Source: Methanosarcinales archaeon
Lineage (GTDB): Archaea; Halobacteriota; Syntropharchaeia; Alkanophagales; Methanospirareceae
Assembly: GCA_025464425.1 (NCBI GenBank)
Contig: JAODGV010000050.1
Coordinates: forward strand, 1 to 5,511
Reading direction: 5' to 3'
Length of the DNA stretch: 5,511 nt
Shown here: positions 1-5,511 of the stretch, one piece after another
How positions within the stretch are numbered: the first letter of the stretch is position 1
How the letters are laid out: every line of letters begins with the position of its first letter
Notes under the pieces: generated by a model
Database searches by the model: none
Told to the model about the DNA's origin: nothing
The model's input: the letters and a program-made list of their open reading frames with translations, nothing else
Made by a program: the position numbers and the translations under genes

Positions 1-2
1 CA

Positions 3-119
3 AAGGAAGATTTACGTTCGCTTGCGGAGGATGTAGTGAAGGAGAAGGGGTATTTGAAGCGGAATCCACGTGAGATGGACTTTGAAGCGGTATTAAAGCT
101 ACTGGAGCGCATGTGGTAA
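3..119 (+). CDS. 3' end of a truncated upstream gene, possibly iron-containing alcohol dehydrogenase
   Basis: Only the last 38 codons are inside the window, ending in TAA at 117-119; this is the only forward frame open to that point. The tail contains the stretch GYLKRNPREMDFEAVLKLLE and ends in a Trp. An Asn-Pro-Arg followed by an acidic helix near the C-terminus is reminiscent of the end of group III iron-containing alcohol dehydrogenases, where a similar LLKNNPRE-type segment closes the protein. That is a family resemblance recalled from memory, on a very short piece, so the assignment is tentative. None of the catalytic or metal-binding region is visible. The gene ends 16 bases before the next one on the same strand, so the two are probably co-transcribed. 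Confidence 0.45.
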   Translation, partial: KEDLRSLAEDVVKEKGYLKRNPREMDFEAVLKLLERMW

Positions 120-135
120 TCGCCGACGATGATGG

Positions 136-459
136 ATGAAATTACCGTGTGAGATTATAGTATGGGAGGTACTGCCGTGTATAAGGGCGGCACTTGCAGG
201 AGAACTGCTGCGAAAAGGGCTATCGCAGAAGCAGGTCTCGGAAATGCTGGGGATCACACAGGCAGCGGTATCTCATTATACCTCGAAGAAGAGGGGCTCT
301 GGGCTGGATTTCCCGCATGATGCGATGACAGAGATATGCATGCTTGCAGAAGACCTTGTGCAGGGTTCTGTGGCTCAGCATGACCTGGGTGCACGAATAT
401 GCAGGATATGCATGAAAGTCAGGGCAAAGACCGGTGTATGCGATCTCGCACGGTTGTGA
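136..459 (+). CDS. Small XRE-type helix-turn-helix transcriptional regulator (COG2522-like)
   Basis: This 107-residue protein is a probable DNA-binding regulator. Residues about 29-51 (LSQKQVSEMLGITQAAVSHY) form a clear helix-turn-helix, with the TQAAVS recognition helix typical of XRE proteins. The opening MKLPCEIIVWEVLP and the Cys-rich tail (CRIC at 89-92, C102) resemble archaeal stand-alone regulators of the COG2522 type; related HTH domains are fused to ThiN in archaeal thiamine regulators, but no ThiN domain is present here. The cysteines (5, 15, 68, 89, 92, 102) could bind zinc or an iron-sulfur cluster, which is inference. The start at 136 is chosen because the family-like N-terminus begins there; ATGs at 129 and 132 are in a different frame that stops quickly. 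No strong ribosome-binding site is visible, consistent with coupling to the gene ending at 119. The target genes are unknown. Confidence 0.8.
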   Translation: MKLPCEIIVWEVLPCIRAALAGELLRKGLSQKQVSEMLGITQAAVSHYTSKKRGSGLDFPHDAMTEICMLAEDLVQGSVAQHDLGARICRICMKVRAKTGVCDLARL

Positions 460-515
460 AACATTCTATCATCGCTCATTCCTCATATGGCATTTCATAA
501 TCAGGTACTTTGCAG
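460..515. other. Convergent intergenic gap
   Basis: These 56 bases separate the stop of the HTH regulator from the stop of cofG, which converge. I see no clear hairpin and no T-run on either strand that would mark a terminator. Confidence 0.6.
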
Positions 516-1541
516 TCATCTATCTGTGCGTCGTTTCCGCAAGCCTTCTTCATCTGCATATCGCTCTATCAGAGGGCGTATCTCTTTGCTGTACCACCCT
601 CTATTTATAAATTCAGGGTATATTGGCAGACGCTCACGTAGCACAAACGGTGCAATCATTTCTCTCAGCTCGGTTTCACTCGGCCATGGCGATTCGGGAT
701 TGATGTAATCAATGGTCTTCTCCGAGATACCGCCGAGATCAGAAGCGCCGAGTTCTATCAGCTCCTTAGGTGAAGTGAGATTTGGTGGCACCTGTATGGC
801 AATTTCATCGGGCAGTATCGCACGTGCGGTGCGAACAACATCCTTCATCAGCTCGAGATCCGGCGGCTTTGCTTTACACATTGGCGTATATTGCTTGGGC
901 ACGAATGGCTGGATGATAACCTCCTGGATATGCCTGTACTCATCGTATAGTGATTTCAACAGCTCCAGCGAGTTTATGCGATCCTCAGGCTTCTCACCTA
1001 TACCGATCAGCAGCCCCGTGGTGAACGGTATTTTGAGCTCACCTGCATTTGCGATCATCTCCAGCCTGAGCTCAGGCGCTTTACCCGGTGAGTGCCTGTG
1101 CGCTTCCACATCCGCAGTAGTCTCCAGCATCAAGCCCATCGAAGCATTCAGAGGACGCAGCTCTTCAAGCTCATCATAACTCAGGATACCGAGGTTACAG
1201 TGAGGTAGCAATCCCTCCTTTATTGCCAGTTTGCATAACTCCTTCGTGTATTCAACAGTAGAAGAGAAGCCGGTAGTCCTGCGAATCCAATCTCTGAACC
1301 GGGTATCCGCGAGCTCGGGACTATCGCCCGATGTGAATAATGCTTCCGTCGCCCTGCCTTTTACTGATCTTATTATCGCCATGAAACGCTCAACCGACAT
1401 TATGTAAGCATCCTCCTTGCTCATCGCACGGAAACCACAGTATGCACATGCATTCCTGCATACGTTCGTAACAGGTATGAATACGTTCCTTGAGAAAGTC
1501 ACGTACTTTGAGGACATCTGCACACCCCGGCTGCGTGACAT
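516..1541 (-). CDS. cofG: 7,8-didemethyl-8-hydroxy-5-deazariboflavin synthase subunit CofG
   Basis: CofG is a radical SAM enzyme that works with CofH to make FO, the deazaflavin chromophore of coenzyme F420, from a tyrosine-derived adduct and the ribityl-aminouracil intermediate of flavin synthesis. In the 341-residue reading the hallmark is VTFSRNVFIPVTNVCRNACA: the [4Fe-4S] ligands are C28, C32 and C35 (CxxxCxxC), followed by Y34-type CAYCGF spacing. Further conserved blocks are ALFTSGDSPE (67-76), the NASMGLMLETT strand (132-142), HRHSPGKAPELRLE (148-161), TGLLIGIGE (175-183), IQPFVPKQYTPM (210-221) and GGISEKTIDYINPESPWP (270-287). The length fits stand-alone CofG rather than fused FO synthase. 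CofH is not in the window. Two starts are possible: Met1 (1539-1541) and Met9 (1515-1517); the latter has GGGGTG five bases upstream. A TATA box at 1600-1607 on this strand probably drives it. Confidence 0.95.
   Translation of the reverse strand: MSRSRGVQMSSKYVTFSRNVFIPVTNVCRNACAYCGFRAMSKEDAYIMSVERFMAIIRSVKGRATEALFTSGDSPELADTRFRDWIRRTTGFSSTVEYTKELCKLAIKEGLLPHCNLGILSYDELEELRPLNASMGLMLETTADVEAHRHSPGKAPELRLEMIANAGELKIPFTTGLLIGIGEKPEDRINSLELLKSLYDEYRHIQEVIIQPFVPKQYTPMCKAKPPDLELMKDVVRTARAILPDEIAIQVPPNLTSPKELIELGASDLGGISEKTIDYINPESPWPSETELREMIAPFVLRERLPIYPEFINRGWYSKEIRPLIERYADEEGLRKRRTDR
1523..1528 (-). promoter_or_regulatory. Ribosome-binding site favouring the internal cofG start (Met9)
   Basis: On the minus strand this reads GGGGTG, close to the archaeal GGAGGTG consensus, and lies 5 bases before the ATG at 1515-1517. 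A second, weaker candidate, AGGATGAT (1551-1558), lies 9 bases before the upstream ATG at 1539-1541. Both starts keep the whole conserved radical SAM domain, so the choice changes only eight N-terminal residues. Confidence 0.5.
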
Positions 1542-1568
1542 ACGGACATAATCATCCTTAATTACAGA

Positions 1569-1575
1569 TTTAAAG
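1569..1575 (+). promoter_or_regulatory. Candidate TATA element for the UPF0282-rlmE unit
   Basis: TTTAAAG lies about 41 bases before the ATG at 1616 in an AT-rich gap. A start site about 25 bases downstream would fall close to 1597 and leave a short leader. The match is weaker than the opposing TATA box, and the assignment rests on position and AT-richness. Confidence 0.35.
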
Positions 1576-1599
1576 TTTTAATTTTGATACCGCTATTAG

Positions 1600-1607
1600 C
1601 TTTTATA
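1600..1607 (-). promoter_or_regulatory. TATA box for cofG
   Basis: The minus strand reads TATAAAAG, a near-perfect archaeal TATA box. Transcription would start about 25 bases downstream, near 1577, giving a leader of roughly 35-60 bases depending on which cofG start is used. The bases just upstream on this strand (CCTTTTG) do not look like a purine-rich BRE. Confidence 0.6.
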
Positions 1608-1615
1608 CAAAAGGT

Positions 1616-2500
1616 ATGTTAAGCATAAAGCCACTGGCATTTGACAGTTTTGGTGTGCGCTCCATGGCTACTTTTGTGGAGACTGATGATGTAGCGGTGC
1701 TGATAGACCCCGGGGTGTCTCTGGCACCCAGCAGGTATCACCTCCCGCCGCATCCCCTGGAGGAGCAAAGACTGCAAGAGACGTGGTCAGTCGTAAAAGA
1801 GCATGCAACACGGAGTGACATCATAATAGTCACGCATTACCATTATGACCATCACAACCCTGATGAACCCGATATATACGCGGGTAAAATAGTCTATCTG
1901 AAGCATCCCACGGAGAATATAAACAGGAGCCAGACAGAACGTGCATCTTATTTCCTGGATAAACTGAAGGGCATACCAGGGTCAATAGATACAGCCGATG
2001 GCAGGGAATTCAGGCATGGCTCCACCACCATCACCTTCTCGAACGCGGTCTATCATGGCACGAATCCGAGGCTGGGCTATGTGGTGGAGGTGAGCATAGC
2101 GAGTGGTGGTGAGAAGATGGTATTCACGAGCGATGTTGAAGGTCCCTCGGTTGATGCACAGGTGGAATTCATCATTCGTGAGAAGCCCGATATTGTTATC
2201 CTCGACGGACCCATGACATATATGCTCGGATTCCGCTATTCGAAGAAGAGCTTAGCTCTCTCGGTAAATAACATGTGCAGAATGATCGATGAATGTATGC
2301 TGAAGGAGCTCATAGTGGAGCATCATTTCATGCGCGATCTGAACTATCGTGAGCGAATAGCGGATGTGTATGAATATGCCAGCAGTACACCGACAAGGGT
2401 GATCTGTGCTGCGGAATACATAGGACGCGAGATAGAGATGCTGGAAGCGATGAGGAAAGAACTTTATCATGGTACGGAAAGCGGAACTGGCACGGGATAG
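1616..2500 (+). CDS. UPF0282-family metallo-beta-lactamase-fold hydrolase
   Basis: This is a predicted cytoplasmic metal-dependent hydrolase of 294 residues in the archaeal UPF0282 family; its substrate is not established. The metal-binding motif HYHYDH is at 74-79 (H74, H76, D78, H79). Further likely ligands are H147 (VYHGTN), D173 (FTSDVEG) and H236/H237 (IVEHH), with a conserved ILDGP at 195-199. The N-terminus GVRSMATFVETDDV and LIDPGVSLAPSRYHLPPHPL (29-48) are typical of the family and support the start at 1616, although the only ribosome-binding-like bases (AAGGT) abut the ATG, so the message may be leaderless or short-leadered. The last nine or so residues (GTESGTGTG) look like a run-on past the natural end at about KELYH; they are encoded in the overlap with rlmE. 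No signal peptide or membrane segment is seen. Confidence 0.9.
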   Translation: MLSIKPLAFDSFGVRSMATFVETDDVAVLIDPGVSLAPSRYHLPPHPLEEQRLQETWSVVKEHATRSDIIIVTHYHYDHHNPDEPDIYAGKIVYLKHPTENINRSQTERASYFLDKLKGIPGSIDTADGREFRHGSTTITFSNAVYHGTNPRLGYVVEVSIASGGEKMVFTSDVEGPSVDAQVEFIIREKPDIVILDGPMTYMLGFRYSKKSLALSVNNMCRMIDECMLKELIVEHHFMRDLNYRERIADVYEYASSTPTRVICAAEYIGREIEMLEAMRKELYHGTESGTGTG

Positions 2501-3089
2501 ATATTACGTAATGGCAAAGGAGGAGGGTTACAGAGCGCGTTCAGCTTACAAATTGCGGGAGATAGATGCGAGATTCAGGCTAATAAAAACCGGTGATACG
2601 GTCATAGACCTCGGCGCGGCACCCGGTGGCTGGTCACAGGTAGCAAAAGAGCTGGTTGGCGATCATGGCATGGTGATCAGTGTTGATATCCAGCGCATAG
2701 CCGGGATAGAAGGTGTAATCACGATAGAAAGCGACATAACAGATCATGAAGCGACCATAAATGCGATCAGCAGCGTACTCAAGCATGAACCGGATGTTGT
2801 GCTCTCAGATGCCGCACCTAAGTTCTCGGGTAACCGCGGTTATGACCATTACCGCTCGTTTGTATTGAGCAATTCCGCTCTGAGTATCGCAAAAGCACTC
2901 CTGAAGCCCGGCGGTAACTTCGTTGCCAAGATATTCCAGAGCGAATACTATAATGTGTTCTATAAAGCGGTGAAGGCGGTGTTCCGTGATACGAGGGCAT
3001 ATACGCCAGGATCATCACGAAAAAGAAGTGCTGAGGTGTTCGTGATAGGGCGAGGATTTAAAGACCTGAAAGGTTCCAATTCCAGATAA
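2469..3089 (+). CDS. rlmE: 23S rRNA (uridine-2'-O)-methyltransferase RlmE (FtsJ/RrmJ family)
   Basis: RlmE methylates the 2'-hydroxyl of a uridine in the A-loop of 23S rRNA (U2552 in E. coli numbering), using S-adenosylmethionine. In this 206-residue protein the SAM site is VIDLGAAPGGWSQVA (45-59). The catalytic tetrad K-D-K-E is complete: K28 (SAYKL), D114 (VLSDAAP), K154 (FVAKIFQ) and E189 (RSAEVFVIG); each is ten residues below its E. coli counterpart. The N-terminal RDRYYVMAKEEGYRARSAYK supports the start at 2469, although this overlaps the upstream gene by 32 bases; the next Met (2511) would avoid overlap but remove conserved residues. No C-terminal TRAM domain, as carried by some archaeal homologues, is present. 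Other FtsJ-family substrates such as tRNA are possible but less likely. Expression probably follows the UPF0282 gene. Confidence 0.93.
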   Translation: MVRKAELARDRYYVMAKEEGYRARSAYKLREIDARFRLIKTGDTVIDLGAAPGGWSQVAKELVGDHGMVISVDIQRIAGIEGVITIESDITDHEATINAISSVLKHEPDVVLSDAAPKFSGNRGYDHYRSFVLSNSALSIAKALLKPGGNFVAKIFQSEYYNVFYKAVKAVFRDTRAYTPGSSRKRSAEVFVIGRGFKDLKGSNSR

Positions 3090-3103
3090 TAAGGATAAAA
3101 ATA

Positions 3104-3117
3104 GAAAAACTTATATT
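3104..3117 (+). promoter_or_regulatory. BRE plus TATA box for the FrhB-hemC-recQ unit
   Basis: A purine run, GAAAAA (3104-3109), is followed directly by CTTATATT (3110-3117), the arrangement expected of an archaeal BRE and TATA box. It lies in the AT-rich 56-base gap after the rlmE stop at 3089. A start site about 25 bases downstream falls near 3135-3140, so the leader before the ATG at 3146 would be very short. Confidence 0.6.
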
Positions 3118-3135
3118 GGATAACATCTCTTAATA

Positions 3136-3140
3136 GGTGA
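3136..3140 (+). promoter_or_regulatory. Ribosome-binding site deciding the FrhB-family start
   Basis: GGTGA, the core archaeal Shine-Dalgarno sequence, ends 5 bases before the ATG at 3146. The GTG in the same frame at 3137 lies inside this site, so it is almost certainly part of the ribosome-binding site and not the start codon. Confidence 0.75.
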
Positions 3141-3145
3141 ATATT

Positions 3146-4168
3146 ATGGCAGCAGAATCGGAATGGGAAGTTGCAGTACCGGAGAAGCGGCTCAAGGATA
3201 AGTTATTCTTTGAGAACCTCAAGTCGGTAGTTATAGACAGGAACATCTGCAGCCGGTGTTTAACCTGTGCAGCAGTATGCCCGGGTGGAATAACCGTAGT
3301 GGACGACCGTGTGGATTTCCCTGATTATGATACACTGTGTATGGATTGTGGCGCGTGTGTTCGTGTATGTCCGCGATTCGTTTACGAGCCCAGGAGCGGT
3401 CTCGGGCATTACATCCAGTTCATAGCCGGGCGTTCAAAGCGGTTCACCGGGCAGGACGGGGCGATGGTGACCGAGATACTGGTCTCAGCAATGGAGATGG
3501 GGCTGATAGACCGTAGCTTATTTGTCAGCAGAGACGAGCGCTGGGGAACAGAGATATTTCACGTACGTGATTCCGAGCAGCTCGAACTACCCACACTCGG
3601 CGGTACGAAGTACACATTCGCGAACGTGCTTCCGGAGTTGAAGAAAGCAGTAATGCTGACGAAGAGCGGAGTGGGCGTTGTGGGAACGCCCTGCATCGTA
3701 TCCGGAGTGAGGAGATTACAGCGTGAATTCCCGATATTTAAAGAGAGGGTGAAACTACTTGTCGGGTTGTTCTGCACCGAGAATTTCCATTACGGTGATA
3801 TAACGAAGTATCTGGCGGATAAAGGCGTGGACTTCTCAAAGCTGATCAAGACGGACATAACGAAGGGTAAGTTCGTTGCCACGATGACGGATGGTGAGGT
3901 GAAATTCAAGGTTAAGGAACTTGAGAGCATACTGCCGAGCGGCTGTCAGGTCTGTACCGACTTCACCGCGGTCGAGAGTGATGTGAGTGTTGGCAGTGTT
4001 GGCAGTGCAAAAGGTTTCTCAACGATGGCTGTGCGGCAGGAGAATGTGATTAAGATACTGGATTTCATCCGGGAGAACGGGTATGCGGATTTCGGTGATG
4101 CGGATCCGGCGCAGCTTGATTATCTTATCAATCACAAGAAGGCGAGGGAGAAGAACATACCGGTATGA
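3146..4168 (+). CDS. Coenzyme F420 hydrogenase/dehydrogenase beta-subunit family protein (FrhB/FpoF-like)
   Basis: This 340-residue protein belongs to the FrhB family, whose members carry FAD and iron-sulfur clusters and pass electrons to or from coenzyme F420. At the N-terminus two [4Fe-4S] ferredoxin motifs are present: C35, C38, C41, C45 (CSRCLTCAAVCP) and C65, C68, C71, C75 (CMDCGACVRVCP). The FrhB domain follows, with GQDGAMVTEIL from 102, GTPC with C183, LFCTENF with C210, and CQVCTDF with C267 and C270, which together could bind a third cluster; DVSVGSVGS follows. The two-ferredoxin plus FrhB layout and length resemble FpoF/FqoF, the F420H2-oxidising subunit of the membrane dehydrogenase, but no other fpo, frh or fdh subunit is adjacent, so the partner is unknown. 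It overlaps hemC by ATGA, suggesting translational coupling. Confidence 0.88.
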   Translation: MAAESEWEVAVPEKRLKDKLFFENLKSVVIDRNICSRCLTCAAVCPGGITVVDDRVDFPDYDTLCMDCGACVRVCPRFVYEPRSGLGHYIQFIAGRSKRFTGQDGAMVTEILVSAMEMGLIDRSLFVSRDERWGTEIFHVRDSEQLELPTLGGTKYTFANVLPELKKAVMLTKSGVGVVGTPCIVSGVRRLQREFPIFKERVKLLVGLFCTENFHYGDITKYLADKGVDFSKLIKTDITKGKFVATMTDGEVKFKVKELESILPSGCQVCTDFTAVESDVSVGSVGSAKGFSTMAVRQENVIKILDFIRENGYADFGDADPAQLDYLINHKKAREKNIPV

Positions 4169-5043
4169 TTGTAGGCACCCGCGGCAGCAAACTGGCACTG
4201 CAGCAGACAGCGGCGGTCTGTGAACGATTGCGCATGCAGGGCGTTGAGTATGAGCTAAAGATAGTGCGCAGTCTGGGTGATGAGATGCCAGACCGTGCGC
4301 TCTACGATATGCCAGAGAAGGGTGTGTTTGTGAAGAAGCTGGATGTGCTGCTACTGGAGCGGCAGATTGATATAGCGGTTCATTCGATGAAGGATATACC
4401 GCTCGAGCGAGATGAGCGACTCGAGACCGCTGCGGTATTACCACGTGATTCGCCGTTTGATGCGCTCGTATCCCATTATCGCATAGAGAACATGCCCGAG
4501 GGTGCGGTGATAGGTACCTCGAGCGTGAGGCGGAAGTACCAGATGCTGAACTATATGTATCAGAAAGGATTGGAGATCGAGATAAGGGACATAAGGGGCA
4601 ACGTGGATACGCGTCTGCGAAAGCTTGAGCGGGGTGATTATGACGGTGTGATACTCGCAGAAGCGGGACTCGAACGGCTACATATGGCTGTGAATTATGA
4701 GCGACTGGCACGAGACCCTTTCGTTCCTTCACCCAATCAGGGCATTATCGCCGTTGTTGCGAGACGTGATAGCGATGAGAGTGAGATTCTGCACCGCATT
4801 GACGATCCAGATACGAGGATCGAGGCAGAAGTGGAGAACGAGGTGTTGAAGGTGATAGGTGGCGGTTGTGCGATCCCTGTTGGTGTACATGCTTCCTGCT
4901 CGGATTCACACATCGAGTTAGCCGTCTATGTGGGCTATTCCGCTAAGAATTACATCCTGAGGAGAGCGACACTGCCCATGAACGGCTATCTGAAGTCAGC
5001 CCATGAGTTCGCTATCCAGACATTAGAGCATGGTAAGGACTGA
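4165..5043 (+). CDS. hemC: Porphobilinogen deaminase (hydroxymethylbilane synthase)
   Basis: HemC joins four porphobilinogen molecules into hydroxymethylbilane, the precursor of uroporphyrinogen III and so of siroheme, heme, cobamides and, in methanogens, F430. The 292-residue length is slightly short of the bacterial norm. Visible landmarks are GTRGSKLALQQT (4-15, substrate-binding R6 and S8), VHSMKDIP (72-79) with the catalytic Asp D77, GTSSVRRK (117-124; R122 and R123), DIRGNVDTRLRKL (142-154; R144 and R150), PSPNQGIIAV (188-197) and IGGGCAIPVG (231-240), in which C235 is the attachment cysteine for the dipyrromethane cofactor. All key residues are present, so the enzyme should be active. 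The start codon overlaps the stop of the FrhB-family gene (ATGA), with only a distant purine-rich ribosome-binding candidate, so coupling is likely. No other tetrapyrrole gene is in the window. Confidence 0.96.
   Translation: MIVGTRGSKLALQQTAAVCERLRMQGVEYELKIVRSLGDEMPDRALYDMPEKGVFVKKLDVLLLERQIDIAVHSMKDIPLERDERLETAAVLPRDSPFDALVSHYRIENMPEGAVIGTSSVRRKYQMLNYMYQKGLEIEIRDIRGNVDTRLRKLERGDYDGVILAEAGLERLHMAVNYERLARDPFVPSPNQGIIAVVARRDSDESEILHRIDDPDTRIEAEVENEVLKVIGGGCAIPVGVHASCSDSHIELAVYVGYSAKNYILRRATLPMNGYLKSAHEFAIQTLEHGKD
5036..5039 (+). promoter_or_regulatory. Ribosome-binding site for recQ
   Basis: AGGA lies 5 bases before the ATG at 5045, inside the last codons of hemC. It supports that ATG as the recQ start and fits co-transcription with hemC. 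Confidence 0.5.
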
Positions 5044-5044
5044 G

Positions 5045-5511
5045 ATGCCACAGACAGCGAGTGATCCGCGAGCGATTCTGACTTCGGTCTTCAATTACCG
5101 GTCATTCAGATCAAAGCAGCGGGAGATAATAGAGAACGTACTGGCAGGGCGGGACACACTGGCTATATTACCCACGGGTGCCGGTAAATCACTATGTTTC
5201 CAGATACCGGCTTTGATCTTCGATGGCTTGACCATCGTGGTGAGTCCGTTAATTGCATTGATGAAGGATCAGGTAGATGGTCTGAGACGAAAGGGCATAC
5301 ATGAGGTGGCGTATCTCAATTCCATGCTCGAATCGGATACTAAAGAGCATATATACGAATTACTTGAGCAGTCTCGACTGAAGATGCTTTATGTCGCACC
5401 GGAAGCGTTCCTGGATAACAAGTTGATGACGATATTCAGGGCGAGTAATATCAGCCTGATAGCAATAGATGAGGTGCACTGCATATCTGTCTGGGGTCAT
5501 AACTTCAGACC
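5045..5511 (+). CDS. recQ: RecQ-family ATP-dependent DNA helicase, N-terminal part (cut by window end)
   Basis: RecQ helicases unwind DNA 3'-5' and process recombination and stalled-fork intermediates. The 155 visible residues cover the first RecA-like lobe: motif 0 FNYRSFRSKQREII (16-29, Q25), Walker A LPTGAGKSLCFQIP (42-55, K48), motif Ia VVSPLIALMKDQV (65-77), the LYVAPE strand (115-120), and motif II with the RecQ-specific aromatic-rich loop, IDEVHCISVWGHNFR (141-155). Motif II is DEVH instead of the common DEAH, and the loop has Val149 and Asn153 where Gln/Glu and Asp are usual. The second helicase lobe, zinc-binding, winged-helix and any HRDC domains lie beyond the window, so intactness cannot be judged. 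The gene starts one base after the hemC stop and is probably in the same operon. No frameshift is seen in the visible part. Confidence 0.92.
   Translation, partial: MPQTASDPRAILTSVFNYRSFRSKQREIIENVLAGRDTLAILPTGAGKSLCFQIPALIFDGLTIVVSPLIALMKDQVDGLRRKGIHEVAYLNSMLESDTKEHIYELLEQSRLKMLYVAPEAFLDNKLMTIFRASNISLIAIDEVHCISVWGHNFR

Noticed and set aside
460..515. Possible bidirectional terminator between the HTH gene and cofG
   Set aside because: No convincing stem-loop or T-run could be found on either strand.
487..708. Plus-strand open frame of 73 codons
   Set aside because: It covers the antisense of the cofG C-terminal coding region, with no family features or ribosome-binding site.
712..1179. Plus-strand open frame of 155 codons
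   Set aside because: It is antisense to the conserved core of cofG and its product is Ser-rich with no domain.
2252..3018. Two short minus-strand frames (2252-2470 and 2818-3018) opposite the UPF0282 gene and rlmE
   Set aside because: Both are shadows of well-supported genes and have no motif support.
3559..3777. Minus-strand open frame of 72 codons
   Set aside because: It is antisense to the FrhB domain and carries no recognisable motif.
3979..4011. Direct repeat of GTGTTGGCA within the FrhB-family gene
   Set aside because: It encodes SVGSVGS, part of the conserved glycine-rich segment after the CxxC motif, so it is protein-driven and not a DNA element.
4019..4732. Long minus-strand open frame of 237 codons opposite the FrhB-family gene and hemC
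   Set aside because: It lies wholly antisense to two genes with intact catalytic motifs, its product is a low-complexity Arg/Ser/His/Pro-rich sequence with no recognisable domain, and it is a by-product of their codon bias.
1..5511. New defence, CRISPR, mobile or biosynthetic system
   Set aside because: All substantial open frames belong to known families, and I saw no direct-repeat array, terminal inverted repeat, transposase, integrase or structured RNA.

Overview
The window looks like the chromosome of a euryarchaeon, most plausibly a methanogen or a methane/alkane-oxidising relative. This rests on gene content: a coenzyme F420 biosynthesis enzyme (CofG), an F420-type flavin/iron-sulfur oxidoreductase subunit (FrhB/FpoF family), an archaeal UPF0282 metallo-hydrolase and an archaeal-type XRE regulator. 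Archaeal signals agree: TATA boxes, one with a purine-rich BRE, and GGTGA/GGGGTG ribosome-binding sites. The exact lineage cannot be fixed from sequence reading alone. Base composition is close to balanced, and no gene stands out by composition as a recent arrival.

Layout. Positions 3-119 hold the end of an upstream gene whose tail resembles an iron-containing alcohol dehydrogenase. It is followed closely by a small HTH regulator (136-459). Facing it on the minus strand is cofG (516-1541). A 74-bp divergent promoter region separates cofG from a rightward block: UPF0282 metallo-beta-lactamase-fold protein (1616-2500), then rlmE (2469-3089), which overlaps it by 32 bases. A new BRE/TATA promoter in the next gap starts a second rightward unit: an FrhB-family protein (best start 3146, stop 4168), hemC (4165-5043, ATGA overlap) and recQ (from 5045, cut by the window end).

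How the genes fit together. CofG helps make the deazaflavin chromophore of F420. The FrhB-family protein probably exchanges electrons with F420. HemC makes the linear tetrapyrrole that leads to siroheme, heme, cobamides and, in methanogens, F430. The common thread is redox-cofactor chemistry, joined to two nucleic-acid enzymes (RlmE, RecQ) in tightly packed transcription units. I saw no mobile element, CRISPR array, tRNA/rRNA gene or defence cassette. The window reads as an ordinary archaeal housekeeping region. Points for a second look are an orphan FrhB-type gene, overlapping divergent promoters, two start-site decisions and motif departures in RecQ.
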